The notes under the pieces were generated by a model. The model saw only the letters and a program-made list of their open reading frames with translations. It did no database searches and was not told the DNA's origin. Below, one piece after another: positions 16,004-25,467 of a stretch of 36,488 bases of DNA. The DNA comes from Bacteroidota bacterium. GTDB taxonomy: Bacteria; Bacteroidota; Bacteroidia; Bacteroidales; UBA5342. The stretch covers positions 1-36,488 of the forward strand of contig QKHT01000319.1 of NCBI GenBank assembly GCA_003249935.1. Direction: 5' to 3'. Position 1 is the first letter of the stretch, and every line of letters starts with the position of its first letter. A program made the translations under genes and the position numbers.

Positions 16004-17344
16004 ATGGAAAAACAACTGATGGTGATTTTAGGTTCGGGCGAGAGTGGCGTTGGTTCAGCAATACTTGCACAAAAGCAAGGTTTTAAGGTGTTTGTCTCCG
16101 ATTTTGGAGCGATTAAACCCAAATACAAAGCCGAACTCGAAAAATATCAAATTGCGTACGAAGAGCTTCAGCATACCGAATCAATCATTCTTTCGGCAGT
16201 TGAGGTTATAAAAAGCCCGGGTATTCCGGATAAGGCACCGATAGTTAAGGCTTTGCATGAAAAGGGAATTCCTGTTATCTCAGAAATAGAGTTCGGTGGC
16301 AGATATTCTCGAGGCAAACACATTTGCATAACCGGGAGTAACGGAAAAACCACTACAACCATGCTGATTCATCATATTTTGGTAAAGGCCGGGGTTTCTG
16401 CCGGATTGTGTGGTAATGTAGGCCACAGTTATGCCCGCATGGTAGCCGAAGATCCGCACGATGTATATGTATTGGAACTCAGTAGCTTTCAGCTCGATGG
16501 AATGTTCGATTTCAGGGCAGATATAGCGATTCTCATGAATATTACCCCCGATCATCTCGATCGGTACGAATATTCTTTTCAAAAATATATCGATAGTAAA
16601 TTCAGAATTGTAAGAAACATGACAAAAGATGATGCATTTATTTTTTGTTTCGATGATCCGGTACTGAAACAAGAGATTGAAAAGAGAGATATAGCGGCCC
16701 GCTTACTGCCTTTTTCATTTTTGGAAAATGTAGAAAAGGGTGCATGTATAAACGAAGAAAAAATAGTAATAAATACAGATAACGATTTGTTTGATATGAA
16801 TATAGATGATTTGTCGCTCAACGGCCGCCACAATGTGTATAACTCAATGGCTGCCGGTATTGCCACCAAGGTTTCGGAAATTAAAAATGACGTGATTCGA
16901 GAATCGCTCACCGATTTTAAAGGCGTTGAGCACCGACTCGAATATGTTGCCGCAGTGCGAAATGTGGAGTTTGTAAACGATTCGAAAGCAACAAATGTCA
17001 ACTCTACATGGTACGCTTTGGAGTGTATGCGTAAGCCGGTAATCTGGATTGCAGGTGGCGTTGACAAAGGCAACGATTACAGCGAATTAACAGATTTAGT
17101 TCGTCAGAAAGTAAGGGGGATGGTTTGTCTCGGAACCGATAATGCCAAGTTAGTATCGGCATTTTCGGGGGTTGTTGGTCGCGTCGAAGAAGCCACTTCA
17201 ATGGACGAGGCTGTTAAAAAGGCATACGAAATGGCCGAAAAAGGTAACGTTGTGTTGCTTTCACCTTGCTGTGCAAGCTTTGATTTATTTAAAAATTACG
17301 AAGACCGTGGCGAGCAATTTAAGAATTTCGTCCGCAATTTGTAG
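16004..17344 (+). CDS. murD: MurD, UDP-MurNAc-L-Ala:D-Glu ligase
   Basis: A 446-residue ATP-dependent ligase that adds D-glutamate to UDP-MurNAc-L-Ala. The N-terminal Rossmann-like start is VILGSGESGVGSAILAQKQG, the ATP loop is TGSNGKTTTT (about residues 109-118), followed by LELSSFQLDGM, NITPDHLDRY, EHRLEYV, NDSKATNVNST and LLSPCCASFDLFKNYEDRG near the end, all family blocks. Size is normal. It lies between mraY and ftsW; the 47-base gap to ftsW is the longest within this part of the cluster. Confidence 0.97.
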   Translation: MEKQLMVILGSGESGVGSAILAQKQGFKVFVSDFGAIKPKYKAELEKYQIAYEELQHTESIILSAVEVIKSPGIPDKAPIVKALHEKGIPVISEIEFGGRYSRGKHICITGSNGKTTTTMLIHHILVKAGVSAGLCGNVGHSYARMVAEDPHDVYVLELSSFQLDGMFDFRADIAILMNITPDHLDRYEYSFQKYIDSKFRIVRNMTKDDAFIFCFDDPVLKQEIEKRDIAARLLPFSFLENVEKGACINEEKIVINTDNDLFDMNIDDLSLNGRHNVYNSMAAGIATKVSEIKNDVIRESLTDFKGVEHRLEYVAAVRNVEFVNDSKATNVNSTWYALECMRKPVIWIAGGVDKGNDYSELTDLVRQKVRGMVCLGTDNAKLVSAFSGVVGRVEEATSMDEAVKKAYEMAEKGNVVLLSPCCASFDLFKNYEDRGEQFKNFVRNL

Positions 17345-17391
17345 CGTTAAATAGAAATATCAAGTTCTGACTTTTATAATAGATTGATGTA

Positions 17392-18609
17392 ATGAACCAG
17401 TTTGTAGCTAAAAATTTTAAAGGCGACATTGTAATATGGGGTATCGTGCTTGTACTTACCCTTATCTCAATGCTTTCGGTGTATAGTTCGGCCGGTTCAT
17501 TGTCGTGGGCTTCGGGAACCGATAACCCGTTTGCACCTATTGCCAAACATATTACGCTTTTGGGTGTTGGAATTACAATGATGTGGGTGTTCCATAAAAT
17601 TCATTATAAACATTATTTCAAATTAGCAAAATATGGGGCAATAATTATTGTTCCTGTATTGTTGTATGCCACATTACGGCATACACGATGGGTTTTTGGC
17701 ATCCAACCATCTGAAGTGATGAAGTATATAACAATTATATACATCGCTCATATTTTACATCAGTTTAACAACAAGGAAATTAGTGTTGCAGATACCATCC
17801 TTCGTATACTTATTCCGGTAGGGGTTGTGGTTTTGGTAATCTTTCCCGAAAATCTTTCGATGGCTCTCCTTATATGCTTTAACACCCTGCTTCTGCTTTT
17901 TGTAGGACGGTTTCCTGCAAGAGGCTGGATTGCGATAATTATTATAATTGCCGGCATTCTTGTTTTAGGGTTTTTAGCATACAAAGCTTTTCCCGATTTT
18001 AAATTCTTCCACCGTATCAGCGTTTGGCAAGAGCGCATCAACGGCACCGAATCTTATCAAAAAGATTTGTCGATCAAAGCCATTGCCAACGGTATACTGC
18101 CGCAAGGCCCGGGTCGAAGTGAGTTAAAGTACTTTTTGCCACAGGCCAATTGCGACTTTATCTATGCCATAATTGTAGAAGAGGGAAGTATTGTACTTGG
18201 CGCGTTTATCATTTTTTGTTATTTGGTGCTATTTTTCAGAGCCGGACTTATTTCTCAAAAGTCTGATGAGATATTTCCGGGACTTCTGGCCATTGGAATT
18301 GTGGGCGGTATGGTCATTCAGTCGTTTCTGCACATGTTTGTGGCCATTGGTTTGGGGCCGGTTACGGGGCAAACTTTGCCGTTTGTAAGTATGGGCGGAA
18401 CCTCACTGATTATTACCGGTTCGGCCATTGGTATGGTGTTGAGTACGAGCTATTTTTCTACAAAGCCTACTGCGGTTCATGTAGAAACCGAACCATCTGT
18501 AATTGGTGATGGGGTAAGCAAACAGGTTGTGTTTACAGAACACGACGATTTTTATAATAATACCGATAGTGATGAACTAATGAAACACGATATCGATGAT
18601 TTGGATTGA
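17392..18609 (+). CDS. ftsW: FtsW, septal peptidoglycan polymerase (SEDS)
   Basis: A 405-residue SEDS-family polytopic membrane protein that polymerises lipid II at the septum with FtsI. About ten membrane helices are visible. Family blocks are SVYSSAGSLSW near residue 26, HTRWVFGIQPSEVMKYITI (about 95-113), GILPQGPGRSELKYFLPQANCDFIYAIIVEEG (about 225-258, the catalytic loop region) and GPVTGQTLPFVSMGGTSLI near 325. The hydrophilic C-terminal tail (about residues 355-405) is acidic. Its end overlaps the start of the murG-murC gene by 14 bases. Confidence 0.96.
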   Translation: MNQFVAKNFKGDIVIWGIVLVLTLISMLSVYSSAGSLSWASGTDNPFAPIAKHITLLGVGITMMWVFHKIHYKHYFKLAKYGAIIIVPVLLYATLRHTRWVFGIQPSEVMKYITIIYIAHILHQFNNKEISVADTILRILIPVGVVVLVIFPENLSMALLICFNTLLLLFVGRFPARGWIAIIIIIAGILVLGFLAYKAFPDFKFFHRISVWQERINGTESYQKDLSIKAIANGILPQGPGRSELKYFLPQANCDFIYAIIVEEGSIVLGAFIIFCYLVLFFRAGLISQKSDEIFPGLLAIGIVGGMVIQSFLHMFVAIGLGPVTGQTLPFVSMGGTSLIITGSAIGMVLSTSYFSTKPTAVHVETEPSVIGDGVSKQVVFTEHDDFYNNTDSDELMKHDIDDLD

Positions 18610-21085
18610 AGATAAAATACGGATTATAGTAAGTGGTGGCGGAACCGGAGGTCATATCTTTCCGGCTATTTCTATTGCCAACGAACTTAAAAACAGAGAA
18701 CCCAATGTGGAAATCCTGTTTGTAGGTGCGTTGGGACGTATGGAGATGGAAAGGGTTCCGGCTGCTGGGTATCGCATCGAAGGGTTACCGGTACAAGGTC
18801 TGATCCGAAAGTTATCGTTGAAGAATTTTAGCGTGTTGTTCAATCTTATACGCAGTATGATCAAAGCGCGTAAAATGATCAGGACTTTTAAACCTCATGT
18901 AGTGGTGGGTGTTGGTGGTTATGCCAGTGGTCCAATCTGTAAGGCGGCTTCTAAAGCAGGTATCCCGGTGGTTTTGCAGGAGCAGAATTCGTATGCGGGG
19001 GTTACCAACAAGTTGCTTGCTAAAGTGGCCGATGCCGTTTGTGTGGCTTACCCCGATATGGGCCGGTTTTTCCCAAAAGAAAAAATTGTACTCACTGGCA
19101 ATCCGATTCGTCAGGATTTGCTAAAGCCTGTTACACGCGAAGAAAGTGCGGCTTATTTTGGACTCGACCCGAATAAAAAAACGGTGCTTGTGGTTGGTGG
19201 CAGTTTAGGGGCGCGTACTATAAACAGTTGTATTCTCAATGGGTTGGATGAAATATCAGGTAGCGGTGTTCAGTTTATATGGCAAACCGGTCGGCTTTAT
19301 GCCGAAGAAGTGGCCAGGGCGATGGATGGGAAGCAAATTCCCGGATTGGTGGTAAAAACTTTTTTAGACAGAATGGATTTGGCATATGGTGCTGCCGATT
19401 TGGTGGTTTCGAGGGCCGGAGCGGGTACGATTTCGGAGTTGACTCTGCTTGGTAAAGCCATGTTGCTGGTGCCATCACCTAATGTGGCCGAAGACCATCA
19501 GACTAAAAACGCCAAAGCACTTGTAAAAGTGAATGCTGCGGCCTTGGTGCCCGATGCTGGTGCATCGGTTTTGTTGCTAAAAACAGTGTTTAACTTAGTT
19601 AAGGATAGTGCTAAACTTACTCATTTAGCCGAAAATGCACTCAAGATGGCACTACCGGGTTCAGCCGAAAAAATTGCCGATAAAGTGTTTGGTGCAGCGG
19701 CCCGATATATGTTAAAGGGATACTCAAATATTTTCTTTTTGGGGGTTGGTGGTATTGGCATGAGTGCCCTTGCCCGTTATTTTGCTGTAAATGGCAAAAA
19801 TGTAGGGGGGTACGACCGGTCGGAAACCGAGCTTACCAAAGCCCTGAATCGCGAAGGTATTCAAACCGTTTTTGCTGACGATATTAAAAAGATTCCGGCC
19901 TGTTTTGTCAATGCATCCAATACTTTGGTGGTGGTAACGCCCGCAATTCCTGCCAACTCGGCCATGTTGCAGTGGTTCAGACAAAAAGAGTTTAAAATGC
20001 TTAAGCGGGCTCAGATTCTTGGGTTTATTACCCAGGAAAACAATGGTATTTGTGTGGCCGGAACACATGGTAAAACAACGGTTTCGACCATGACAGCACA
20101 TATTTTAACCGAATCGGGACATGGCTGCAACGCTTTTCTGGGCGGAATTTCGCGCAATTACAATACGAATTGTATTATTGATGCTAACAGTAATCTTGTG
20201 GTTATTGAAGCCGATGAATTCGATCGTTCGTTTCATAACCTTATGCCGGGCACAGCTGTAATTACCTCGGTGGATGCCGATCATCTCGATATTTATGGCA
20301 CTTACGCGGAAGTTGTTAAGAGTTTTGAGCATTTTTGTACCTTGATTAAGCCGGGTGGTGCACTCGTGTTGAAAAAGGGTGTAAATATTGCGCCTGTGCT
20401 GAACCGCGATGTGAAATTTTACAGCTATTCGGTAACGGAGGCGGCTGATTTTTATGCCAACGATTTTATGCTCGAAGATGGATTGTATCGTTTTACTTTC
20501 AATTATCCCGGAGGCAAAGTGACTGGCGTGAAGCTTGGTGTTCCTGGTAAACTCAATGTGGAAAATGCTGTTGCAGCACTTTCGCAAGCATGGCTCAATG
20601 GGGCCGATATTTCGAAAGCCTGTAAGGCCTTGGCCGGTTTTAAAGGGATAAAACGGCGTTTTGAAGTATATCTGGCCACACCGGATTTTCTTTTGGTCGA
20701 CGATTATGCGCATCATCCCGAAGAGCTTGCGGCAACAATTAGTTCGGCAAGGCAACTGTACCCCGACCGAAGGATTACAGGTGTTTTTCAACCCCATTTG
20801 TATAGCCGAACACGCGATTTGGCCGATGGGTTTGCGCGCAGTCTTTCGATGCTCGACGAAGTGGTTTTGCTCGATATATATCCGGCTCGCGAATTGCCCA
20901 TAGAGGGCGTAAGTTCGCAAATGGTATTTGAACAGATTACATCGGCAAAAAAAACATTATGCACCAAAAACGAATTACTCGCGGTACTCAGAAAAATTGA
21001 AAAACCGGGGGTGTTGCTTGTAATGGGTGCAGGTGATATAGATACCATGTTAAACGATATAAAAATAGTATTCGAAAACAGATGA
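18596..21085 (+). CDS. murG-murC: MurG-MurC fusion protein
   Basis: A single uninterrupted 829-codon gene. Residues 1 to about 370 are MurG, which adds GlcNAc to lipid I: GGGTGGHIFPAIS (14-26), VVGVGGYASGP, QEQNSYAGVTNK, VSRAGAGTISEL and NVAEDHQTKNA. Residues from about 372 to 829 are MurC, the UDP-MurNAc:L-Ala ligase: NIFFLGVGGIGMSALARYF, GTHGKTT (489-495), IEADEFDRSFHNL, DADHLDIYGTY, and DDYAHHP (702-708). Both halves are near full length with all key motifs. The join is AEKIADKVFGAAARY-MLKGYSN, with no linker. Met372 (ATG 19709-19711) could allow internal initiation of MurC. In most bacteria these are separate adjacent genes. ftsQ follows with a 4-base ATGA overlap. A sequencing indel is possible but not favoured, since the MurG reading frame is intact up to the join. 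Confidence 0.93.
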   Translation: MIWIEDKIRIIVSGGGTGGHIFPAISIANELKNREPNVEILFVGALGRMEMERVPAAGYRIEGLPVQGLIRKLSLKNFSVLFNLIRSMIKARKMIRTFKPHVVVGVGGYASGPICKAASKAGIPVVLQEQNSYAGVTNKLLAKVADAVCVAYPDMGRFFPKEKIVLTGNPIRQDLLKPVTREESAAYFGLDPNKKTVLVVGGSLGARTINSCILNGLDEISGSGVQFIWQTGRLYAEEVARAMDGKQIPGLVVKTFLDRMDLAYGAADLVVSRAGAGTISELTLLGKAMLLVPSPNVAEDHQTKNAKALVKVNAAALVPDAGASVLLLKTVFNLVKDSAKLTHLAENALKMALPGSAEKIADKVFGAAARYMLKGYSNIFFLGVGGIGMSALARYFAVNGKNVGGYDRSETELTKALNREGIQTVFADDIKKIPACFVNASNTLVVVTPAIPANSAMLQWFRQKEFKMLKRAQILGFITQENNGICVAGTHGKTTVSTMTAHILTESGHGCNAFLGGISRNYNTNCIIDANSNLVVIEADEFDRSFHNLMPGTAVITSVDADHLDIYGTYAEVVKSFEHFCTLIKPGGALVLKKGVNIAPVLNRDVKFYSYSVTEAADFYANDFMLEDGLYRFTFNYPGGKVTGVKLGVPGKLNVENAVAALSQAWLNGADISKACKALAGFKGIKRRFEVYLATPDFLLVDDYAHHPEELAATISSARQLYPDRRITGVFQPHLYSRTRDLADGFARSLSMLDEVVLLDIYPARELPIEGVSSQMVFEQITSAKKTLCTKNELLAVLRKIEKPGVLLVMGAGDIDTMLNDIKIVFENR

Positions 21086-21810
21086 AACGAATTCTGAGAA
21101 CGATATTGGTGGTAATACTTTCCGGCTATCTGCTTACAATGCTGGCAATATCCATACACTCTTCGGGAAGCCGGGTGTGTAAGGGTTTTGTTGTTAATGT
21201 GGCTGATAGTGCGGATTATAGTTTTGTTAACCGGTCGGATATTCGTAATCTGCTTTCGAATAAGGGAATAAAACTTTCGGGTAAAGCTTTTGGTAATATT
21301 AATACCAACGATGTTGAACTTTTGGTTTTAAAGCATCCTTTTGTAAAGAGTGTAAGTTGTTACAAAGGGTTGGATGGTTATGTTCATATCAGAATAAAGC
21401 AACGAGAGCCAATATTAACCGTATTCTCTGGTGGAAAGCAGTACTTTGTGGATACCGAGGGGAAAGTTATTGCAGGACGAGGCGGCAATGCGCCTAAAAT
21501 TATGGTGGCAACGGGAAATGTAAACAGCAAAACGGGTTTAGACCGATTGATAACCGTGACTAATTTTCTGCGTGATAATCGCAAATGGGAACGGCAAATT
21601 ACGCAATTGGCACTCAATAATCGTAACGAAGTATACATGATTCCGCGTGTAGGTAACTTCAGTATTCTGGTTGGAGATGGATTAAATCTCGAACGTAAAT
21701 TCGATAATCTCAACACTTTTTACGCCCGGGTGGTGGACAAAGGTGGTTCTGGTAAATATTCGGTTGTAAATATTAAGTTTGATAATCAGGTTGTTTGTAT
21801 AAAAAGATAG
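21082..21810 (+). CDS. ftsQ: FtsQ cell division protein
   Basis: A 242-residue bitopic membrane protein with one helix near the N-terminus (about residues 5-25), a POTRA-like domain (about 30-100, ending HPFVKSVSCYKGLDGYVHIRIKQREPI split over two strands) and a beta domain reading YFVDTEGKVI and then YMIPRVGNFSILVGDG. FtsQ recruits FtsL and FtsB-like proteins to the septum. Similarity is weak, as is usual for this family, but topology, size and position between murC and ftsA agree. Its ATG overlaps the murC stop by 4 bases and ftsA starts 4 bases after its stop. Confidence 0.9.
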   Translation: MKRILRTILVVILSGYLLTMLAISIHSSGSRVCKGFVVNVADSADYSFVNRSDIRNLLSNKGIKLSGKAFGNINTNDVELLVLKHPFVKSVSCYKGLDGYVHIRIKQREPILTVFSGGKQYFVDTEGKVIAGRGGNAPKIMVATGNVNSKTGLDRLITVTNFLRDNRKWERQITQLALNNRNEVYMIPRVGNFSILVGDGLNLERKFDNLNTFYARVVDKGGSGKYSVVNIKFDNQVVCIKR

Positions 21811-21814
21811 TAAA

Positions 21815-23101
21815 ATGAATGAGAATTTCACGGCAGTAATTGACATTGGCACCACATTTATTACCGGCGCAATTGGAGTAAGGGGTGCAAATGGTAACAT
21901 TCACCTCAAAACCATTCGTAGGGTAAAGAGTGAAGGGGTTAAAAGAGGGGTGGTAATAAACCCTTTGATGGTGGCAAACAAAATTAAGGAATTGGCGCGG
22001 GGGCTCGAAAAGGATGTCAACGCTAAGATTTTGGGATTTTATGTTGGAACCGGAGGTAATCCGGTATTCTTTCAGCGGAACCGGGTAACACGGTTGCTTG
22101 AGAAAACTGATACGGTGACTAAGGGGCTTCTGGACGAAATGTACCAGGAGAATAACAAGATTGATGTGGGCGATGGTAATGCGCGGCTCTCTATTGAGGA
22201 GCAAGGCTATTGGGCCGATAAAGAGCCTGAAGCTGCCACTACAATTTTAGGCCGGGTTGGTAGTCTTGTTGAAGGTGAGTATCTCATTTTGTCCATGCCA
22301 CAGGTAAACATGGAAAATCTTCGTAAAGCATTTAAAAATGCCGATTACGAGATTATGGATTTTGTAGTTTCTCCTCGTATTCTTGGTGAAACTTATCTCT
22401 CGCAAACTGAGAAAAATATTGGGGCCGCCATTATTGATATGGGGGCTGGTTCAAGCAAAATTGCGGTTTATTACGATGGTCGTTTGCGCCATTTGGCTGT
22501 TCTTCCTTTTGGTGGAAATTCGGTAACCAACGATATCAAAGAAGGACTGAAAATACTTGCCGAACAGGCCGAGGATCTGAAAGTTAAATTCGGTGTGGTA
22601 TCGCCCGAATTGGTTCAGGAAAATCTAATAATCTCGGTGGCTTCATCTGATGGTTGGGAGCCTCGCGAGGTTCAGAAATCAACACTGGCACATATTATAA
22701 ATGCCCGTGTTCACGAAATTGTCGACAATCTGGCGAATCAAATCGATTTATCAGGATACTTTGATAAAATAGGTGCGGGAATAGTGCTCGTTGGAGGTGG
22801 ATCTTGTATAAACGGACTTAACTGGCTTACTAAAGGTATTACCGGATTAAACGTTCGTGCAGTGGGTTTAGCCTCAAATATAACGATTCCCGAACGTATT
22901 GTGCTTAAACCGGGTGTTGAAGTGGCAATTAGTCTGCTCAATGGTGGTTTGGATGATTGCAGGAAAATTGTAACTGTGGAAAAACCACAGTTAGAAATAC
23001 CTAATGATATGAAACCACAGGAAAAACCCGGTAAAAAAAAGGGTAATGGTTTTATAACTATGCTAAAGGGTTTATTTGACGAAGATGAAAATATTAAATG
23101 A
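21815..23101 (+). CDS. ftsA: FtsA, divisome actin homologue
   Basis: A 428-residue actin-like ATPase that tethers FtsZ to the membrane. Phosphate-1 motif AVIDIGTTFITGAIG (about residues 7-21), a 1C domain region that follows, phosphate-2 segment AAIIDMGAGSSKIAVYY (about 204-220), and an adenosine-binding GIVLVGGGSCINGL (about 319-332). The C-terminus (GNGFITMLKGLFDEDENIK) has the amphipathic helix character of the FtsA membrane-targeting sequence. Length is normal. Its stop overlaps the ftsZ ATG (ATGA). Confidence 0.96.
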   Translation: MNENFTAVIDIGTTFITGAIGVRGANGNIHLKTIRRVKSEGVKRGVVINPLMVANKIKELARGLEKDVNAKILGFYVGTGGNPVFFQRNRVTRLLEKTDTVTKGLLDEMYQENNKIDVGDGNARLSIEEQGYWADKEPEAATTILGRVGSLVEGEYLILSMPQVNMENLRKAFKNADYEIMDFVVSPRILGETYLSQTEKNIGAAIIDMGAGSSKIAVYYDGRLRHLAVLPFGGNSVTNDIKEGLKILAEQAEDLKVKFGVVSPELVQENLIISVASSDGWEPREVQKSTLAHIINARVHEIVDNLANQIDLSGYFDKIGAGIVLVGGGSCINGLNWLTKGITGLNVRAVGLASNITIPERIVLKPGVEVAISLLNGGLDDCRKIVTVEKPQLEIPNDMKPQEKPGKKKGNGFITMLKGLFDEDENIK

Positions 23102-24690
23102 TGATTATGGAAGATTTGCTGGATTTTAAATTTAACAGGAATAATTCCTCGATAATAAAAGTTATTGGCGTTGGCGGCGGTGGCTGCAATGCTGTAAACT
23201 ACATGTATAGTCAGGGTATTAAAGATGTCGATTTCGTTGTGGTTAATACCGATGTGCAGGTGCTTGATAATTCGCCTGTGCCAAACCGTGTAATTATTGG
23301 TCGTTCGCTTACCGAAGGGTTAGGCGCCGGGGCCGATCCTACTGTGGGCCGCGAGGCTGCAATAGAAAACCTGAAAGATATTGAAGCATTTTTAATAGAC
23401 AGAACCAAAATGGTTTTTGTAACTGCCGGCATGGGGGGTGGAACCGGAACCGGTGCAGCCCCGGTAATTGCCAAGTTGGCCAAAGACATGGGTATTCTTA
23501 CGGTTGGCATTATTACTATTCCGTTTATGTTCGAACGCAGGCCACGTATCCAAAAAGCATTGGAAGGGCTTGAAGAGATGGAAAAATGCGTGGATGCGCT
23601 TGTGGTTATCAGCAACGAAAAACTATACGAAATGTACGGCAATCTTACACTGCCCGAAGCTTTCGGAAAGGCCGACGAAGTACTTTCAATTGCAGCCAAG
23701 GGCATTGCCGAAATTATTACACTTCCCGGATATATCAACGTTGACTTTGCCGATGTTCGCAGAGTAATGCGCGATAGTGGCGTGGCTTTGATGGGTTCGG
23801 CTACAGCCGAGGGCGACGACCGGGCTGTGGTTGCGGTAAATAGTGCACTAAGTTCGCCTTTGCTTAATAGTAACGATATAAGCGGGGCTCAAAAATTACT
23901 CATGAATATCACCTACGGAGAGCTTGAGCTAACGATGGATGAACTCAGGGGCATTACCGATTACATAGGGCAATATGTGGGACACGATGCCGAAACCATT
24001 ATTGGTTGTGGTAAAGACGATAGCTTAGGCAATAAAGTAAGTGTTACAATTATCGCCACCGGGTTTAATTCGAGCGATACACCAAGTTTTTCAATCAATG
24101 AAAAACCCGGCGCAAAAAGGGTGGTTTTAAACGAGGGACAATTTCCGGGAGGCTTACAGGGTGGTGCACCAACCATTAATTTTGGTCGGCAATCCGAGAA
24201 GCCGAGGGAGGTAAATTTCGATAATCCATACCAAAGTTCGCCATCTGTTAATCCACAAACACGGCCTGGTTCAAACGATGGATATAATCCAAATCGCGGT
24301 GGGTTTAATCCCCGAAATGAGATGAATGCCGGTATTCAGGCCCAACCGCAAAATCCATATCAGGCCCCGCAAGCCCCGCAAGCGAGTAGCATCGACAGCC
24401 GATACGATGCATTGTATGGTAATAATCGTTCGGTTCAGAATAACAAAAATACCATCTACGATCCGCTAAAAAGTTACAGCGAAGTAGGTTACCGGGGCAA
24501 TTTGTCAATGAAAGAACTTCAGGACGAACATCTCATCGACGAACTTGAGTCGGTGCCGGCCTATATGCGTAAAAATGCCAAAGTTCCGCCAACAGAGGTT
24601 ACGCGTTCGCGGTTTTCGGTGTCGTCTAACCAAAAAGGCGAAATGACTTTGAGAGATAATAACCGGTTTTTAAAAGGGGAGATAGATTGA
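23098..24690 (+). CDS. ftsZ: FtsZ, tubulin-like division GTPase
   Basis: A 530-residue FtsZ. The GTPase core (about 15-325) has IGVGGGGCNAVNYM near the start and the tubulin signature GGGTGTG at 113-119, with FVTAGMG before it and NVDFADVRRVM in the core. A long Gln/Asn/Pro/Gly-rich linker (about 345-450) is much longer than in E. coli. VPAYMRKNAKV (486-496) matches the conserved FtsA-binding peptide, but it is followed by 34 more residues ending NNRFLKGEID; such an added tail appears to be a Bacteroidota trait. Three clustered ATGs at 23098, 23101 and 23107 are possible starts; the first overlaps ftsA. Confidence 0.97.
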   Translation: MMIMEDLLDFKFNRNNSSIIKVIGVGGGGCNAVNYMYSQGIKDVDFVVVNTDVQVLDNSPVPNRVIIGRSLTEGLGAGADPTVGREAAIENLKDIEAFLIDRTKMVFVTAGMGGGTGTGAAPVIAKLAKDMGILTVGIITIPFMFERRPRIQKALEGLEEMEKCVDALVVISNEKLYEMYGNLTLPEAFGKADEVLSIAAKGIAEIITLPGYINVDFADVRRVMRDSGVALMGSATAEGDDRAVVAVNSALSSPLLNSNDISGAQKLLMNITYGELELTMDELRGITDYIGQYVGHDAETIIGCGKDDSLGNKVSVTIIATGFNSSDTPSFSINEKPGAKRVVLNEGQFPGGLQGGAPTINFGRQSEKPREVNFDNPYQSSPSVNPQTRPGSNDGYNPNRGGFNPRNEMNAGIQAQPQNPYQAPQAPQASSIDSRYDALYGNNRSVQNNKNTIYDPLKSYSEVGYRGNLSMKELQDEHLIDELESVPAYMRKNAKVPPTEVTRSRFSVSSNQKGEMTLRDNNRFLKGEID

Positions 24691-24691
24691 T

Positions 24692-25141
24692 ATGAATATA
24701 TATGATCAGATTTCCGAGGATATCAAAAAAGCGATGCTTGCAAAAGATAAAGTGAAACTTGAGGCTTTACGGGGGGCAAAAAAAGAGATGCTTGAGGCGA
24801 AAACGGCCAAAGGGGGAAATGGTGAGCTCAGCAACGAGCAAGCTATCACTATTCTTACACGAATGGTAAAACAGCGAAAGGATTCGGCCGCAATTTACGA
24901 AACTCAAAACAGACCCGAACTGGCTGCAAGTGAGTTAGCCGAAGTGCGTGTGATTCTCGAGTACCTGCCAAAGCAATTTACGGCCGATGAGTTGGATGAA
25001 GCACTCAGAGCTATTATTTCTGCCGTTGGGGCTACATCGGCCAAAGAAATGGGCAAAGTAATGGGCATTGCATCGAAACAACTCGCTGGTAAAGCAGAAG
25101 GCAAAGCTATATCCGATGCCGTTAAAAAGTTACTGTCTTAA
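24692..25141 (+). CDS. GatB/YqeY domain protein
   Basis: A 149-residue YqeY-family protein, related to the tail domain of GatB, the tRNA-dependent amidotransferase subunit. Its role as a free protein is not well established; it may bind tRNA. Visible blocks are the start YDQISEDIKKAMLAKDKVKLEALRG, the central ITILTRMVKQRKDSAAIYE, LEYLPKQFTADEL and a C-terminal GKVMGIASKQLAGKAEGKAI. It begins 1 base after the ftsZ stop and is the last gene before the terminator at 25166, a frequent partner of ftsZ in this phylum. Confidence 0.95.
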   Translation: MNIYDQISEDIKKAMLAKDKVKLEALRGAKKEMLEAKTAKGGNGELSNEQAITILTRMVKQRKDSAAIYETQNRPELAASELAEVRVILEYLPKQFTADELDEALRAIISAVGATSAKEMGKVMGIASKQLAGKAEGKAISDAVKKLLS

Positions 25142-25165
25142 TTAGTTATACAAACAACCAACAAG

Positions 25166-25196
25166 AAGCGCATCCGGTTTTTGGGTGCGCTTTTTT
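25166..25196 (+). terminator. Intrinsic terminator ending dcw cluster
   Basis: Stem AAGCGCATCC (25166-25175) / GGGTGCGCTT (25183-25192) with one G-T pair, loop GGTTTTT, then a run of T to 25196. It lies 25 bases after the yqeY stop. The bases from here to 25467 hold no gene that I can see. Confidence 0.92.
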
Positions 25197-25467
25197 GTCG
25201 ATATGTATCTCCTCTTTTTAATCGTTAAGTAATAGTCAGAATGTCATAATATCGCCAAATATATAGAGTCGACAACGATTTAGAACCTTTGGCGAAAGCA
25301 ATCCGTCTCAGTGGAGCAATATTTACCCCTCATCTGTAAAGCATATTTATTACTTAGGGTCTATCTCTGCCGGTTGCGACTGCAAATATTGGTTTCTTAA
25401 AACATGGTCGAAATATCGGACTTGTTTAAACCCATAACGGGTGCTTTTGTTAGGGCTATGTTTGCTA

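Noticed and set aside
19660-19715. Frameshift splitting murG and murC
   Set aside because: The MurG frame is intact to its last helix (AEKIADKV), and no long homopolymer lies between there and the murC ATG. The shift cannot be excluded without reads, but the fusion is the simpler reading.
20105-20920. 271-residue minus-strand frame inside murC
   Set aside because: Antisense shadow of a conserved coding region; the sense strand has full MurC motifs.
25197-25467. Possible tRNA or small RNA after the dcw terminator
   Set aside because: I found no cloverleaf-like arm pattern or hairpin of note.
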